Shown here piece by piece: positions 11,861-23,029 of a stretch of DNA of 64,000 nucleotides (position 1 is its first letter; the number at the start of each line of letters is the position of its first letter). Position numbers and translations under genes: made by a program. The notes below the pieces were generated by a model. The model did not search any database. It saw only the letters and a program-made list of their open reading frames with translations, and was not told the DNA's origin. Source of the DNA: Peromyscus leucopus. Taxonomy: Eukaryota > Chordata > Mammalia > Rodentia > Cricetidae. Where the stretch lies: assembly GCF_004664715.2 (NCBI RefSeq), contig NC_051075.1, positions 27,336,715 through 27,400,714 on the forward strand. The letters are read 5' to 3'.

Positions 11861-12078
11861 TAGCTAGTGGCTGCAGGCGTTTTTCTGAACTAGAGTATTA
11901 GTGTTTGTTAATGTTCTGTACACTTCCATCCATCTTCTACGCTCCTTGAAAATGAGTTCTGATTCATTTGACGACCTGACTGTTGCATCTGCCTTATTTG
12001 CGTATTTATCACTCTCTATCTTCCTTCATGGTCCTTCGACCGTGTGACTAAATGTGGTCTTAAGATTTTTGCAAATTT
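11861..12078. other. Unassigned spacer
   Basis: Nothing recognised between the CpG-richer block and the next B1. Confidence 0.4.
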
Positions 12079-12215
12079 AGCCGGACAGTGGTGGCGCACA
12101 CCTTTAATCCAAGCACTTGAGAGGCTGAGTTCAAGGACAGCTTGGTCTACAGAGCAAGTCCCAGGACAGCCAGGGATACCCAGAGAAACCCTGTCTTGAA
12201 AAAAAAACAACAATA
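12079..12215 (+). repeat. SINE B1 with internal deletion
   Basis: 'agccggacagtggtggcgca', 'cacctttaatccaagcactt', then a jump to 'gttcaaggacagcttggtct' and 'gccagggatacccagagaaa' with an A tail. About 25 bp of the usual middle are missing. Confidence 0.92.
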
Positions 12216-12230
12216 TATATCAGTATTTAT

Positions 12231-12234
<4 letters not shown>

Positions 12235-12270
<36 letters not shown>
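12235..12270. repeat. (AC)n microsatellite
   Basis: Perfect AC repeat just 3' of the preceding B1 tail. Confidence 0.95.
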
Positions 12271-12272
<2 letters not shown>

Positions 12273-13105
12273 TGTAAAGTCTTCTAGGTGATTCTAACAT
12301 ATGACCAGAGTTAGTAACTGCTGACAATTAATTCATGAGTCCCAGAGCTGAAAAAGACTTGAAAAGGAGATTACACTGTAGAGGAAAAAGTTAATGATAG
12401 ATCCTTTTGTAATATCTACATTCAAGAAATAGGAAGATCAGACAGCAGGAGGTCTAATTGGTAGAAAGGAAGATAAAAGCCTGAGAGGTGAGAAGTCAGC
12501 AGCAAGGAATTGCGGTCCTGTGCTCAGGGAGTGGAGGAGACCCGAGGGAAGATTTACAGAGCCTGAGTGGCAGAGTCGGGAGACTTCCTGTTATTGTCTT
12601 TGTACATGGATGCTCACTGTGCTAATTGAGTTATAGGGACACAACCAAAAAGAAGGGGCCAGAGAGGCAGGTTTACTGAAGTGTAACCAGGAAGATGAGC
12701 AAAACCACTAGAGAATTCAGATGGAGTTGAGTTTCCAAGTTCAATAGGTCAGAAAGGTTGCTGATCACAGTCAGTTCTGTGTGAGGACAAAGTTTTGAGT
12801 GCAGTCCTAAAGCAGTGTTACTCTGAGAGGCTGTTTGTTGTGGGGGTCTAGGTTAGATAGCTGTGTAGTTAGGAATTAATGTGTTTTCATGTGTATGAGT
12901 CTGTCATTGTGTCAAGACTTAAAGTGTAAAGGAGGCTCCTAAGCCAGAGGCATGAGCTTTTAATGAATGTGGGGAGTGGTGGAGTGGTGTAAAGTTGGGT
13001 AGTGATGAAGACAGGGAAGAATAGTAGGTATATTTTGTGGTGGTGAGACAGGAGTTAGTTCCTCCCAGGAAGTAAGGGTCAATGGTGAATTAGCCTATGA
13101 GATGA
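12271..13105. other. Unassigned stretch
   Basis: No recognised repeat or coding signal. Confidence 0.45.
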
Positions 13106-13108
13106 GTA

Positions 13109-13136
13109 ACAGGAGGGAGGGAGGGAGGGAGGGAGG

Positions 13137-13201
<65 letters not shown>
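13109..13201. repeat. (GAGG)n(GA)n purine microsatellite
   Basis: About eight GGGA units (13109-13140) run into about 30 GA units (13141-13201). All-purine strands of this length can form triplex structures. Confidence 0.97.
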
Positions 13202-13206
<5 letters not shown>

Positions 13207-14012
13207 TCCTGACTGGAGGATAAATCAGGCTAGGAAATGCAAACAACAGGTACATGGCCTCCTTGTTGGTTTGATTCACAACATAGTTGAAAAATAACCA
13301 AGCTCAGTAAAGATCACTTCAATCCCTAGCCCATTGCATCACAAGTCCAACAATCGGCCCCTAGGCAAAGCCCCTTGGCAGCAGCCCTCTGTTTCGGCCC
13401 CTTCCCCCTGGCATCCTTCTCACATTTCCTCTAATAAAGATCCACATTCACGTTGCTCATGGCAGTTCTCCTGTCCACCTTCCTTATTTTCTTTGGCACA
13501 AAACAACAGCTGTACTCTGGCTTCCTGTGCTAAACTCATCAGAGCCAAGCAAGGATCTGCTGTGCTCAAAGGTCCTACATCTGTGGGCACTTCAAAGGAG
13601 AGGACATCCTTGAAGGTCTCTTTAAAGACCTGGAGGAGGCGGTGGTGGTGGCACAGTTCAGCATCCCTCTCCTGCTGCATGGATCCAAAGGTAAGAAGAG
13701 ATGGGACATTTGTTCTCCCATTGCACCTTGTCACTTACCTAATTTCTCTTAGAATGAAGTTCGAATAGTGATTCTGTTATTTGTTGTTCCATTTTCTGGG
13801 AAGGAGTGATCCACAAAGAAACATGCAGTGTTTCACACTCTGCATGAATTGAATGAGACTGGGCATCGAGTGCTATAAGAGCAAACTGCCCTCTGTATCT
13901 TTATTCTTATTAAATCACACTAAAAGTAAGGTGAGCTCTTTGGAACTGATGTCACTAAGTGATATTTTATAGGTAAGTAGGTAAGTAAGCTTTCAGCAAA
14001 AAAATGAAACTA
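13202..14012. other. Unassigned stretch with one 144-codon frame
   Basis: A plus-strand frame covers 13334-13768 and an antisense frame covers 13420-13734. I recognise no domain. Composition (many Ser/Pro/Trp, none of the usual coding periodicity I can see) does not support a gene. It could contain an exon or an unrecognised retrocopy. Confidence 0.35.
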
Positions 14013-14013
14013 T

Positions 14014-14170
14014 GTCAGGCAGTGGTGGTGTACACCTTTAATCCCAGAACTCAGGAGGCAGAGGCAGGTGGATCTCCATGAATTCGAGGCCAGCCTGATC
14101 TACAAACCTAGTTCCAGGGCAACCAAGGCCACACAGAGAAATCCTTTCTTGAAAAACCAAGGGGAAAAAA
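14014..14170 (+). repeat. SINE B1
   Basis: 'gtcaggcagtggtggtgtac', 'acctttaatcccagaactca', 'aattcgaggccagcctgatc' and 'ggccacacagagaaatcctt' followed by an A-rich tail. Confidence 0.95.
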
Positions 14171-14551
14171 CAGTAACTAACGTTGTTGTGTCAACTAACA
14201 AGTTACTTGGTTCTAAGCTGCACACCTACCAACCCACTTGTTTTGTGTGTCGGGAGTAGGACTCTGCAGACACCATCCTGGACTTTGTTAGCCTCTTGTC
14301 TGGCCAGACTTTGGGAGGTAGGAGGAGAGAGAAGGGGCTTGTTCTATTCTGTAGGCTTCCAGCTTTCTTCCTGTCTTCCTTGTGTTTGCATGTGCCTCAT
14401 TCCAGCAACACTACTCGACTAGGCAGCTGTGGTTCCCTTCATGGGCATTTGGAAACCAGTATGCTAATTTTCAGTACAGGCAAAGAGAAGCTTATCAGGT
14501 ACAATGGCCTCTGGATGACTAAAATAAGTATCAGAGAGCAGCAGTACTCCC

Positions 14552-15046
14552 CTCTTTTTTTTCTTTTAAGACACCTTAAGGTCTTTTCTGTGTATCCCAG
14601 GCAGGCCTGGAACTCAACAGAGATCCATCTGCCTCTGAGTCCTGGCATTAAACTCATGTACCATGTAGTGGTTTGAAAAAAAAAAAAATGGCCCCCATAG
14701 GGAATGGCTCTGCTAGGAGGCGTGGCTTTGTTGGAGTGGGTGTGGCCTTATGGGAGGAAGTGTGTCATTGTGGAGGCAGGGTTTGAGTTCTCATATATGC
14801 TCGAGCCACCCCAGTGTCTCAGACCACTTCCTGTTGCCTGCAAGCCAAGACATAGGACTCTGCTCCCTCTCTAGGACCATGCCTGCATGCACGCCACCCC
14901 ATTGCACCATGATGATAATGGACTAAACCTCTGAAAATATAAGCCACCCCAATGAAATATTTTTCCATCATAAGAGTTGCCATGGTCATAGTGTCCCCTC
15001 AGAGCTATAGAAACACTAACTCTGACATACCACCATGCTCAGCAGC
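14552..15046 (-). repeat. SINE B1 split by a MaLR LTR
   Basis: The reversed B1 body (14552-14663: 'ttttaagacaccttaaggtc', 'ggcctggaactcaacagaga', 'cctggcattaaactcatgta') breaks at TACCA and resumes after the LTR with 'taccaccatgctcagcagca'. The two halves join perfectly once the LTR and one TACCA copy are removed, so the B1 predates the LTR. Confidence 0.85.
14664..15027 (+). mobile_element. Solo MaLR-type LTR, 5-bp TSD TACCA
   Basis: Begins TGTAGTGGTTTG and ends with CTCTGACA, with TACCA on both sides (14659-14663 and 15028-15032). Internal words include 'ggtgtggccttatgggagga', 'ccatgcctgcatgcacgcca' and 'gttgccatggtcatagtgtc'. The 5-bp TSD and TG...CA ends indicate the ERVL/MaLR class. Inserted into a B1. 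Confidence 0.9.
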
Positions 15047-16880
15047 ATCCTCTCTTTAGAGGTCTCAATCCCCACAGATCTCCCTCACTTTTTAAGATGT
15101 TGAAAACCTTTCATTTACTCCTGCTACAAACTAGAGGAGCTAGCTACTTCCAATAGTCATTAAATCTATGGGATGTTAGGAGCGCTTTACTCATCTGGTT
15201 AATGTTTTCTGTTAAATCCCCGTTGTTCCGGTGACTCTGTCAGCTGGGAAGGGACAGAGGCACAGCTCTCCACCATCACCCTCAGCAGCATGAGGAGTTC
15301 CCCTCATCTTTTAAGCACCTGGACTCAGGATTAATGATTTCAGCAATTAAAAAAAAAAAAAAAAGAATTTCAGGATAGCCTGTATGAAGTGGAGTTGGAG
15401 ATTTTCTTAAAGATATTTTGATATAGACTTTGTCTTAGCATTAGCCTTGCCTCACATACAACTTCGGTGGCTCTCAAGTGACACCCCAGGGGGTTGTTAA
15501 AATGCCCCTCCAATATTTCTTCTTGATACATGAGATCATGGGGTGGCTCCAGAGGTGCCTTGGGTGGAAGTATAATCCGATAAGGCAAACCAGGAGCCCC
15601 TGTGGTTGCTCATGGACTTTAGGGTGTGTCCTTTTCCTGTATATGGAGTTTCTGGTGCAATTCCTAGAAAATCTCAGGCATATATTGGGAAATGGAGGAA
15701 GATACTAATCAATCATTACTTATGCTGGAATTCTTGCTTCTCTGCTGGAGAGAGGCTTCAATTAGACTCTGGGGTGGGTTGCTCCTTTCAGTTTCATGTC
15801 CCCATAATTTTTCCTGTATTTTCATACTGCTTCAGCTGCAATGGATTTGCCTCTATATTGAAACTACACTGATACAATTCCAAGCCGATTGAAAAACAAT
15901 GTTGGCTAATTTAAAGTCATATCTTAACTATATATGCTATTTAGTATATACCATTATTATTTAGAGAGTAGCAAGGGTATGTATTCCTCAAATTAATTAT
16001 AAAATAAAAACAATAGAAATGAAGTAAGGTTAGATGTATGGGAACCTTCCTTCCTTTCTGTCCTCATCCTTTCATTTGGCTGCAGACTGATGAACCCATC
16101 CTCAGTGCCTCACTGCCCTGTGGAAAGTCACCTGGGGACCACTTACTCCATCAAAAACATCAGGCTTCAAATGAAAATGTTTCCCTTCAGCCTGGACTCA
16201 CAGGTTGAGCTGATACAATGGACAGTTTCGAGCTCTGCATCAAACCAGATTAAGTTCTGTATTTGCCTTTGAGGGCTAGAGTGTAAATGCCAATCACAAA
16301 AATTGAGTTCGAGTTGGTTAATTTGAAAATCTCTGAGATGACATTGTTCCTTTGGTAACTTTTCTATGGGACTTTTACCTTGTAAGATAAAAATCTTCAG
16401 CATGATCAAAATTTGCTTTCACCCTTTATCATTTATAAATCTACAAAGTAAAACATGAATAAGTTATCATATGAACGTCTCATGTAGAGGAAGTTCTTTG
16501 CTCATGCTGGAGATCCTGGTAAGTGAGGACATCAGAGTGAAGCAGTTCTGTGAAAACAGGGAGGTTTTATTTGTTTATTTAAATCTACCCTGTCAAAGAA
16601 AAAAGAAATCTTTAAAATAACAATAACAACAACAAAAAACCTACCTCAGTCTTGATCTTTGCATCCTATTTAGTTGGCTCAACAAATAGCATAACATAGC
16701 TTATTTCTTCTAAGTCATGACACATGACCTTGTACAGATTTTTCTTGCTACACATTTTAGTGATCCAGAGACTCTTTCTATATGCCTATAAGTTTCTGTT
16801 TGTCTTTGAACTGCTAAACTAACAATGCTTAATTCTTAATGTCTAAGTTATATGGAGTTGATCCAGTCTCACAATAACTT
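15047..16880. other. Unassigned AT-rich stretch
   Basis: About 1.8 kb with an A16 run near 15349-15364 but no repeat family that I can name and no supported coding frame. Confidence 0.4.
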
Positions 16881-17896
16881 AATTTACTGCAGACAAATTT
16901 CTAAACATTCTTATTAAATAAGAAACACAGAGCCAAATACGGAGGTGCAAGTTGCAGAGATCAGAGCAACAGCCACCAACTAACCTTAGCTTACCACCTT
17001 GCTGTAGCTTCCCAAGAGAGCCTCTTCCTGTCTAACCTGTGCTGTAGGATGGTCTGTACGTCAAATTACTCTGATTGGTCAATAAATAAAACACTGATTG
17101 GCCAGTGGCTAGGCAGGAAGTATAGGCAGGACTAACAGAGAGGAGAAAAGAACAGGAAGGTGGAAGGAGTCACTGCCAGCCACTGCCATGACAAGCAGCA
17201 TGTGAAGATGCTGGTAAGCCATGAGCCACATGGCAAGGTATAGACTTATAGAAATGGATTAATTTAAAGTATAAGAACAGTTAGCAGACAGCCAGAACTG
17301 ACCTACTCTGGTAATGGGATGGCCAAACACCCTAATAGTTGTACCAAAAACCCCATCCAAGGACTGAGGAATCTGGATGCAGACATCCATGGCTAGGCCC
17401 CGGGTGGAGTGCTGGGAGTCTAATTAGCAAGAAAGGGTTTATATGAGCGAGAATTGTTGAAACCAAGGTTGGATAAAGCACAGGGACAAATAACCAAATG
17501 AATGGAAACACATGAACTATGAACCAAAGGCTGAGGGGCCCCCAACTGGATCAGGCTCTCTGAATAGGCAAGACAGTTGATTGGCTTGATTTGTTTGGGA
17601 GGCATCTAGGCAGTGGTACCAGGTCCTGTGCTCATTGCATGAGTTAGCTGTTTGAGACCTGGGACTTATACAGGGATGCTTGGCTCAATCTGGGAGGAGG
17701 GGACTGGACCTGCATGGACTGAGTCTACCAGGTGGATCTCAGTCCTCATGGGAGGCTTTGCCCTGGAGGAGGTGGGAATGGGAGGTGGGCTGGGGGGAAG
17801 GAGAGGGGGACAGGAAGGGGGAGAATGAGGCAATCTGTGGCTGTATTGTAGACCTGAATGGTATTGTAAAATAAAATAAAAGGAAAAAAAAAGATA

Positions 17897-18230
17897 TGTT
17901 GCTCAACTGTGACTGGGATAATTGCAAGTGTTCCAGGAAAGACCACTGTAACCTTTGTGTAACCTTCACTCCCGCCCTGATACCCCCATAAGGTTCCAGG
18001 GAAAATTGTGCATGTACCTACCCTGTGATTAGGCCATAATCTTGTGAAAGTAGCCCCTAGACATGAACCAACCGGAACGAAATTGCATGGTAATTATAAT
18101 TGTGTGGCTTTTGTGGCTTTTCCTTTTCCTTTAAAAGTACCCACGTGGCTACAGTAGGATGCTACTATTGCTCTTGGGAGGAGAGGAGCCCGACTGTACA
18201 GCCGCATCAATAAACCTCTTGCTGTTTGCA
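17897..18230 (+). mobile_element. ERV LTR segment (U3-R) transduced by L1
   Basis: Starts near TGTTGCTCAACTGTGAC. It contains 'cctttaaaagtacccacg' (TATA-like), an 'aggaggagaggagcccgac'-type leader context and AATAAA at 18209-18214 followed by CCTCTTGCTGTTTGCA, as at the R end of many gammaretrovirus-like LTRs. No U5 follows: the sequence goes straight to the tail. No TSD of its own is visible. Class assignment is from memory. Confidence 0.65.
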
Positions 18231-18275
18231 TCATCATCATCATCATCATCATCATCAACAACAACAACAACAAAA
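18231..18275. repeat. (TCA)n(ACA)n A-rich tail
   Basis: About nine TCA units followed by ACA units and six A. Position and composition suggest a mutated and expanded poly(A) tail of the 17287-18275 insertion. Confidence 0.85.
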
Positions 18276-18819
18276 AAGAACAGTTAGCAAGAAGCCTGCC
18301 ATGGCCATACAGTTTGTAAGCAATAGAAGTCTCTGTGTTTACTTGGTTGGGTCTGAGAGGCTGTGGGACTGGTAGGTGACAAAGATTTGTCCTGACTGTG
18401 GGCAAGGCAGGAAAACTCTAGCTACAAACCTGTGCCTTTATTGCCTTCCTGTTCTGCCTTCTCATTGGCTCTAAGACCAGCCACATCACTCCCTCGTCAC
18501 TGCCTATCTATACAGACCTCCTGGTCTCTATGGTTGGTACCGGAATTAAAGGTATGTGTCACTACGCTTGGCTGTGTCCTTGAACACACAGAGACTCTGC
18601 CTGCCATGTGATCAAATTAAGGGTGTGTGCTACCACCACCTGATTTCTGTTTATGGCTTACTATGACCTCTGATCTCCAGGCAAACTTTATTTATTAACA
18701 TACAAATAAATATCACATTTCAGCATAAATAATCACCACAATTTACAGGATGGTATTATGTGTGATTCAGATTAATACCAATATAGGTTTATATGGGTGT
18801 AGAGATGGAGGCAATCCTT

Positions 18820-19250
18820 CCATCAAAGTTCCCTTCCCAGATGACTGTTGTTTGTGTCAAGTTGACAAAGACTAGCACATAGTCTAAGAGCTCATTGTAT
18901 TAGTGACTTCTTTGTTGCTGTGACAAAATCCCACAGCTAGAAGAACTTAAGGAAGAGGTAATTTTGGCTTACAGTTCTAAAGAGAGTCCACAATGGAAGA
19001 AGAAACATGGTAGCAGAAGTGGGAAGCTTGCTGGCCACATTTCAACTGCCCAGAGGAGGTGGAGAGACCAAACTGGATGTGCGATGAGGTTATAAAACTT
19101 CAAAGCCCACTCCTAGTGATGTAGTTCCTTCAGCAAGGTTCTACTTTCTAAGGGTTCTGTAAGCTCCCCCAACAGCACCATGAACTGGGGGCCAAGTGTT
19201 CAAATACATGAGCCCATAGAGGGGGCAATTCTCATTTAATACACAATATT
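18820..19250 (-). mobile_element. MaLR-type LTR pieces, antisense
   Basis: A short piece (18835-18880) shows the antisense 3' terminus 'gtgtcaagttgacaaagact'. From 18896 a second copy starts TGTATTAGTGACTTCTTTG with 'ttgctgtgacaaaatcccac' and 'aaagcccactcctagtgatg'. Their ends are not resolved to a TSD. Confidence 0.65.
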
Positions 19251-19259
19251 TGCCTAAGA

Positions 19260-19980
19260 TATTTGGAATTACTTAATCCATCCTTCCAATTCCAGTGTTT
19301 TTTTTAAAAAAATTATTCAAGTGTAGTTCTATTGACTTTTCTGCATTTGTTAATATTATAAGTAGTGTTTTGAAGGTCTTATTAATCTTTCTTTGTTGGA
19401 GTATATCAGTTTGAATAATGTTTATTTAAATCAATGATTATATATCATCTCAGAACTTGGTTCAATCTTACGATCAGCCTAAATCTAGAAACATGTCAGT
19501 GTTAGGCTATCTCAAATAGATATAATTTTAAAAATTCAATGATTTTAGCTGAATCATTTTACTCCTTCATAAAATCTGCCAATATTTGCTAGAAAACTCC
19601 ATAAGTAATTTTCAGTGATGAAAACATCACAAGAAGGTTTCATTGATTTGTCCTAAATGGTTAGAGATGGTTAAGTTCCTGATAATACTTAGAGTAGAAA
19701 TCTTATATGACCACTGTCCCTCTTAGAAGACAGGTTCATGACTTGGGATGATTTCTTACACATGCAATGGCAGCCACTGGTCACATCTATACAGTGGTCT
19801 TGACTCTCTGTTCATCATTAATTTATTTTAGGGGGGTGTAGCTGATTTAACCTTGGTCAGCTAGGATCTTTCTTTCATGAATTTAAACTTGAGAGTCAAG
19901 GTACTCAGAGTCCAGAAGTGTTGGAAACTGGGTTGGGATCTATGGCAGTGCTATTAAAGTGCATGACATTAAAAAAATCA
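19260..19980. other. Unassigned AT-rich stretch
   Basis: No recognised repeat or coding signal. Confidence 0.4.
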
Positions 19981-19984
19981 TTGT

Positions 19985-20195
19985 TACTATTTTATAAGTA
20001 TGTGTGTTCTGCCCACATGTATTTATATGTACCACATGTATGCCTGGTGCCCACAGAGGCTAGAAAAGGGTGTTGGGTCTCCTGAACTGGAGTTACCCAT
20101 GGTGGTAAGCCATTATGTGAGCACCAAACCTGGATCCTTCTCTACAAGAGCAGCAAGTGCTCTTAACTGCTGAGCCATCCATTGCTCCAGCCCTA
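19985..20195 (-). repeat. SINE B3/B2, reversed
   Basis: 'tatgcctggtgcccacagag', 'ctcctgaactggagttaccc', 'gagcagcaagtgctcttaac' and 'tgagccatccattgctccag' mark a reversed B3-type SINE. Confidence 0.85.
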
Positions 20196-20239
20196 AAGTT
20201 TATGATATTCTGTTTCCAGAGTTGTTAGACTCAGAGTCT

Positions 20240-20690
20240 GAGTCCTAAGAGCTCCCTAACAAGGTAGGGCCTACCCACCATCCTCAGTAAACCAATTATA
20301 CAAGTAGTAGTGAAACCAGAAAATGTGACTACATTGGGAAGAAGAACAAAGAGGTCTAGTGACTTCCCCTCATGTGTCTTTGGAGTCCTTACATGAGATT
20401 TAGGTTAAAGTATCAGGCCAGAGGTATGCATAACAGTATTCCCAGTCAAGATATGGTCCTACTTATTGACCCATCATTGTCTTGGTTCCAGTCTCTCTCA
20501 CAAGGTAGCCTAATGAGCTGTCAGAATTGTGTCAAGTCTCTTTTTGGGAGACAAGATCCTCTTCTGGCTTGTGCCAGTCTTTAGCCTTTTCCTTTTCCCA
20601 GCATGAGATTCCTGAGGTTCCTTGATGATCATTGTTTCAATAGTCTGTTAGCCAAAGGGAAGTCCACAAGTGTCTTTTTAGAATATCTTT
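20240..20690. repeat. Dispersed repeat, copy 1 (paralogue at 40310-40760)
   Basis: Shares with 40310-40760 the ordered words 'acatgagatttaggttaaag', 'ggtatgcataaca', 'agccttttcct' and 'atgagattcctgagg', then 'tagtctgttagccaaaggga'. It is likely an internal part of an old ERV/MaLR element, but the class is not proven. Confidence 0.6.
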
Positions 20691-20723
20691 ACCCATGACA
20701 GGCAGGATATATAAACAGCAAGA

Positions 20724-21415
20724 GACAGTTTATTCTGGATCCAAATGTGAGTAACCACAGCCCTGGAACACAGATTTAGGTTACCCCTAAATTCCATGTT
20801 CCAATGTGGTAGCAATTTAATGAAGTTTTTATAGTCAACAGAACAAAGAAAGTCATAAGTCAAGACAAAGTACAGGGTTGTAGGGGATTGATGGTGAACA
20901 AATATTAACTATGGTAATATCATTACATTGATGGATATGTTGGGTAGGTGGATTACAGAATGTGGGGAAATCTCTGATACATGCCTCAGATGTTATCTGA
21001 TGCCATTCCTAGCTTTTGAGTTAAGATAGGGCTCTGTTGGTGCATTCCAAAGGTATGTCACACAGATGTTAGGTCACATATAGAGGTGGAAAATAAATGG
21101 CCCAGAAAATTTATAATTAGGCTGTAGACATGCCATAGTCTGTTGATGTAAAACCACAATTCTCACCTCACTGGGGACAAGTGACAGTTTATTCTGGAGA
21201 CAGAATATGAGTGACTCAGAAACACAGATTCATTGTACCTCAAATTCCATGTTCCAGTGTGGTAATAGTTTTGTGAACTTTTATAGTAACAGAAAAAAGA
21301 AAACCATAAAATAAAAACATCTTCAAATATATTGTGAGAAACATCAGGAAGGCATTGTGGAACAGGGTAGGAATCTCAACAATAGGCATCAGATGATATC
21401 TGATGACATTTTTAG
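20724..21415. repeat. Direct duplication, two units 459 bp apart
   Basis: Unit 1 (20724-21013) and unit 2 (21183-21415) both begin 'gacagtttattctgga'. They share 'aaattccatgttcca', 'gtgtggtaat', a 'ttttatagt' segment and a 'cagatg.tatctgatg' end. Unit 2 is shorter. Possibly duplicated LTR or internal ERV sequence. Confidence 0.7.
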
Positions 21416-21479
21416 TGTTGGGGTGGGTGGGGGTGGGGTGTCTTCAACATGGGATGGTACCCATCACTGTTGAGAAAAG

Positions 21480-23025
21480 ACTTTCTTCACTAAATCTACT
21501 GGTTTAAATGCTAATATCTTTTAGAAACACTCTCAGGTACCTAGAAATATTATTTTACCATCTATCTGGGTATCCCTTAGCCCTGTCAGTTTGATACATA
21601 AAATTAATTGTTCATAGATTTCTTTTTGCCACTGTTATAGACATTTTAACATTTTTCTTAAAAGGAGAAAGAAATGACTTTAGTGACTGTGTTTCAGAGT
21701 AATGGTAGTTTAGACTTAGGGAAGTGCTGTATAGGAAGTAGTTTGTTCCACGTGACCCATGTAACATCCAGTGTTTCCAATTTCAAGATGTGAACAATGT
21801 TTCAGTCAGAACATATATATTTCATTGTTTTTTCATTAATTCAGCAAGGATTTCTTTCATGGCATTATGTATCATGCTTTATACTAGTTCCTGAGATTCA
21901 TCAGTTAAGGAAATAAAAATTTCTGCTCTTGAAGTGCTTATATCTTTTTTTAGAATGAGTACTTTCTGAACTTGTTAATTCAGTTGTCTTCTTGTTGGGT
22001 TTAGTTAATTTGAAGCCTTTTTAGAGTATATTGACCTGGGTAATATTTTAGTATGTGGTTGTTGGGAATCCATGGTAGACAAATGTTTATCATGGAAATA
22101 TAAAAAAATACAATTTTGTGTTAGAATTTCTTAAGTCAGAATAGTGATCATATTTTGATTCTAGTTAGAGAAAATGAAATGCAAACTGAAGAACTTAGGA
22201 AACTTATGAAAATATCTATGCATATTTATATGATCACATAAACATATTGAGTATCTGTATATATACACACAGATGCAGTACAGTGAAAAATATTCTTAAA
22301 TACTTTTCAAGATCCCATTTTTATTATCCTCAGGAACTATAGCACACAGAAGATATTTTAAGCAACACAACATGAACAGAAGCAGTTTATCACTATTGTA
22401 AGTTAATTGTGGTATTGATATGTAATTAACGCTAATGAATTCAACAGTCATTAATTTGAATTTAAAAACTAAGCCTTGTCACAGTTAACTAATCACTGCT
22501 GGCCATTTGCTTTTCATAAATGTTACTCCCATCTGTGAACAGACCCATGCTGTGCTACTGCTGGGTCAGTGTGGGAGCTGATTCAGGTTGGAAATTACAG
22601 CCCTTGTTTTGACTATTGGTTTGGTATGTTTGTGCCAAATCTGAGAAGGGCTGGTTACTAAACAGCAACAATACTAATTTTTCCTATCTGAAAACTGCGT
22701 TTCCTTATTGGTAGACAATCCAAATTTTTGAAGAACAGTGATTTTCCAGGAAGTCTGCAAAGCCAAGTCTACCTTTATAAGTACTGAGACTCCCTGTCCA
22801 CTCTGCTTCCATCACCAGAGACTGTGTGAGGCTGTGGCATAGCTGTTCTGACATTAACATGTAGTGAGTTTATTATTATTTTTAGTATAAATGAACAAAT
22901 TAACAACTACATACACAGATAATTTTTGCTTAAATTTCTAATACTGTAGTTCTTGGTAATTCTCATATAAAACTTTTTGAGGCCTTCCATATGTTTTAGA
23001 TTTATTTACAGTTTTTCCATTTTTT
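21480..23025. other. Unassigned AT-rich stretch, candidate single-copy DNA
   Basis: About 1.5 kb with no rodent SINE, LTR or L1 module that I recognise. 22490-22860 is the most complex part and a reasonable candidate for unique non-coding sequence. Confidence 0.4.
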
Positions 23026-23029
23026 TCTT

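Larger units (their letters stand above)
17287..18275 (+). mobile_element. L1 3' end joined to an ERV LTR, with 14-bp TSD
   Basis: AAGAACAGTTAGCA lies at 17273-17286 and again at 18276-18289, so everything between is one target-primed insertion. It contains about 600 bp of L1 3'UTR (17287-17893, ending AATAAAATAAAAGG plus an A run), then about 330 bp of non-L1 sequence with LTR features, and ends in a degenerate A-rich (TCA/ACA) tail. The simplest reading is a 5'-truncated L1 that read through its own poly(A) site. Confidence 0.85.
17040..18426 (+). mobile_element. Solo LTR family A, middle layer of the nest
   Basis: Starts TGCTGTAGGATGG and ends CTCTAGCTACA, with AACCTG at 17034-17039 and 18427-18432 (perfect 6-bp TSD, ERVK-like). 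Between the ends lie a paired CCAAT-type block ('ctctgattggtc', 'actgattggccagtggctag'), 'ggaagtataggcaggactaa' and 'gccatgacaagcagcatgtg'. It is interrupted at 17287-18275 by a later L1-mediated insertion. Confidence 0.9.
16888..18740 (-). mobile_element. LTR family B copy, outer layer of a triple nest
   Basis: Antisense family-B LTR: starts TGCAGACAAATTTCTAAAC, continues with 'cacagagccaaatacggagg', is interrupted at 17034-18432, then resumes and ends with AATCACCACA. ATTTAC occurs directly outside both ends (16882-16887 and 18741-18746), a perfect 6-bp TSD, so the halves are one insertion. The right half carries a B1-like module (attaaaggtatgtgtcact). Orientation is inferred from the other copies. 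Confidence 0.85.

Noticed and set aside
13334..13768. 144-codon open frame as a candidate gene
   Set aside because: No domain, no start context or splice support that I can see, and an equally long antisense frame overlaps it. Treated as chance.
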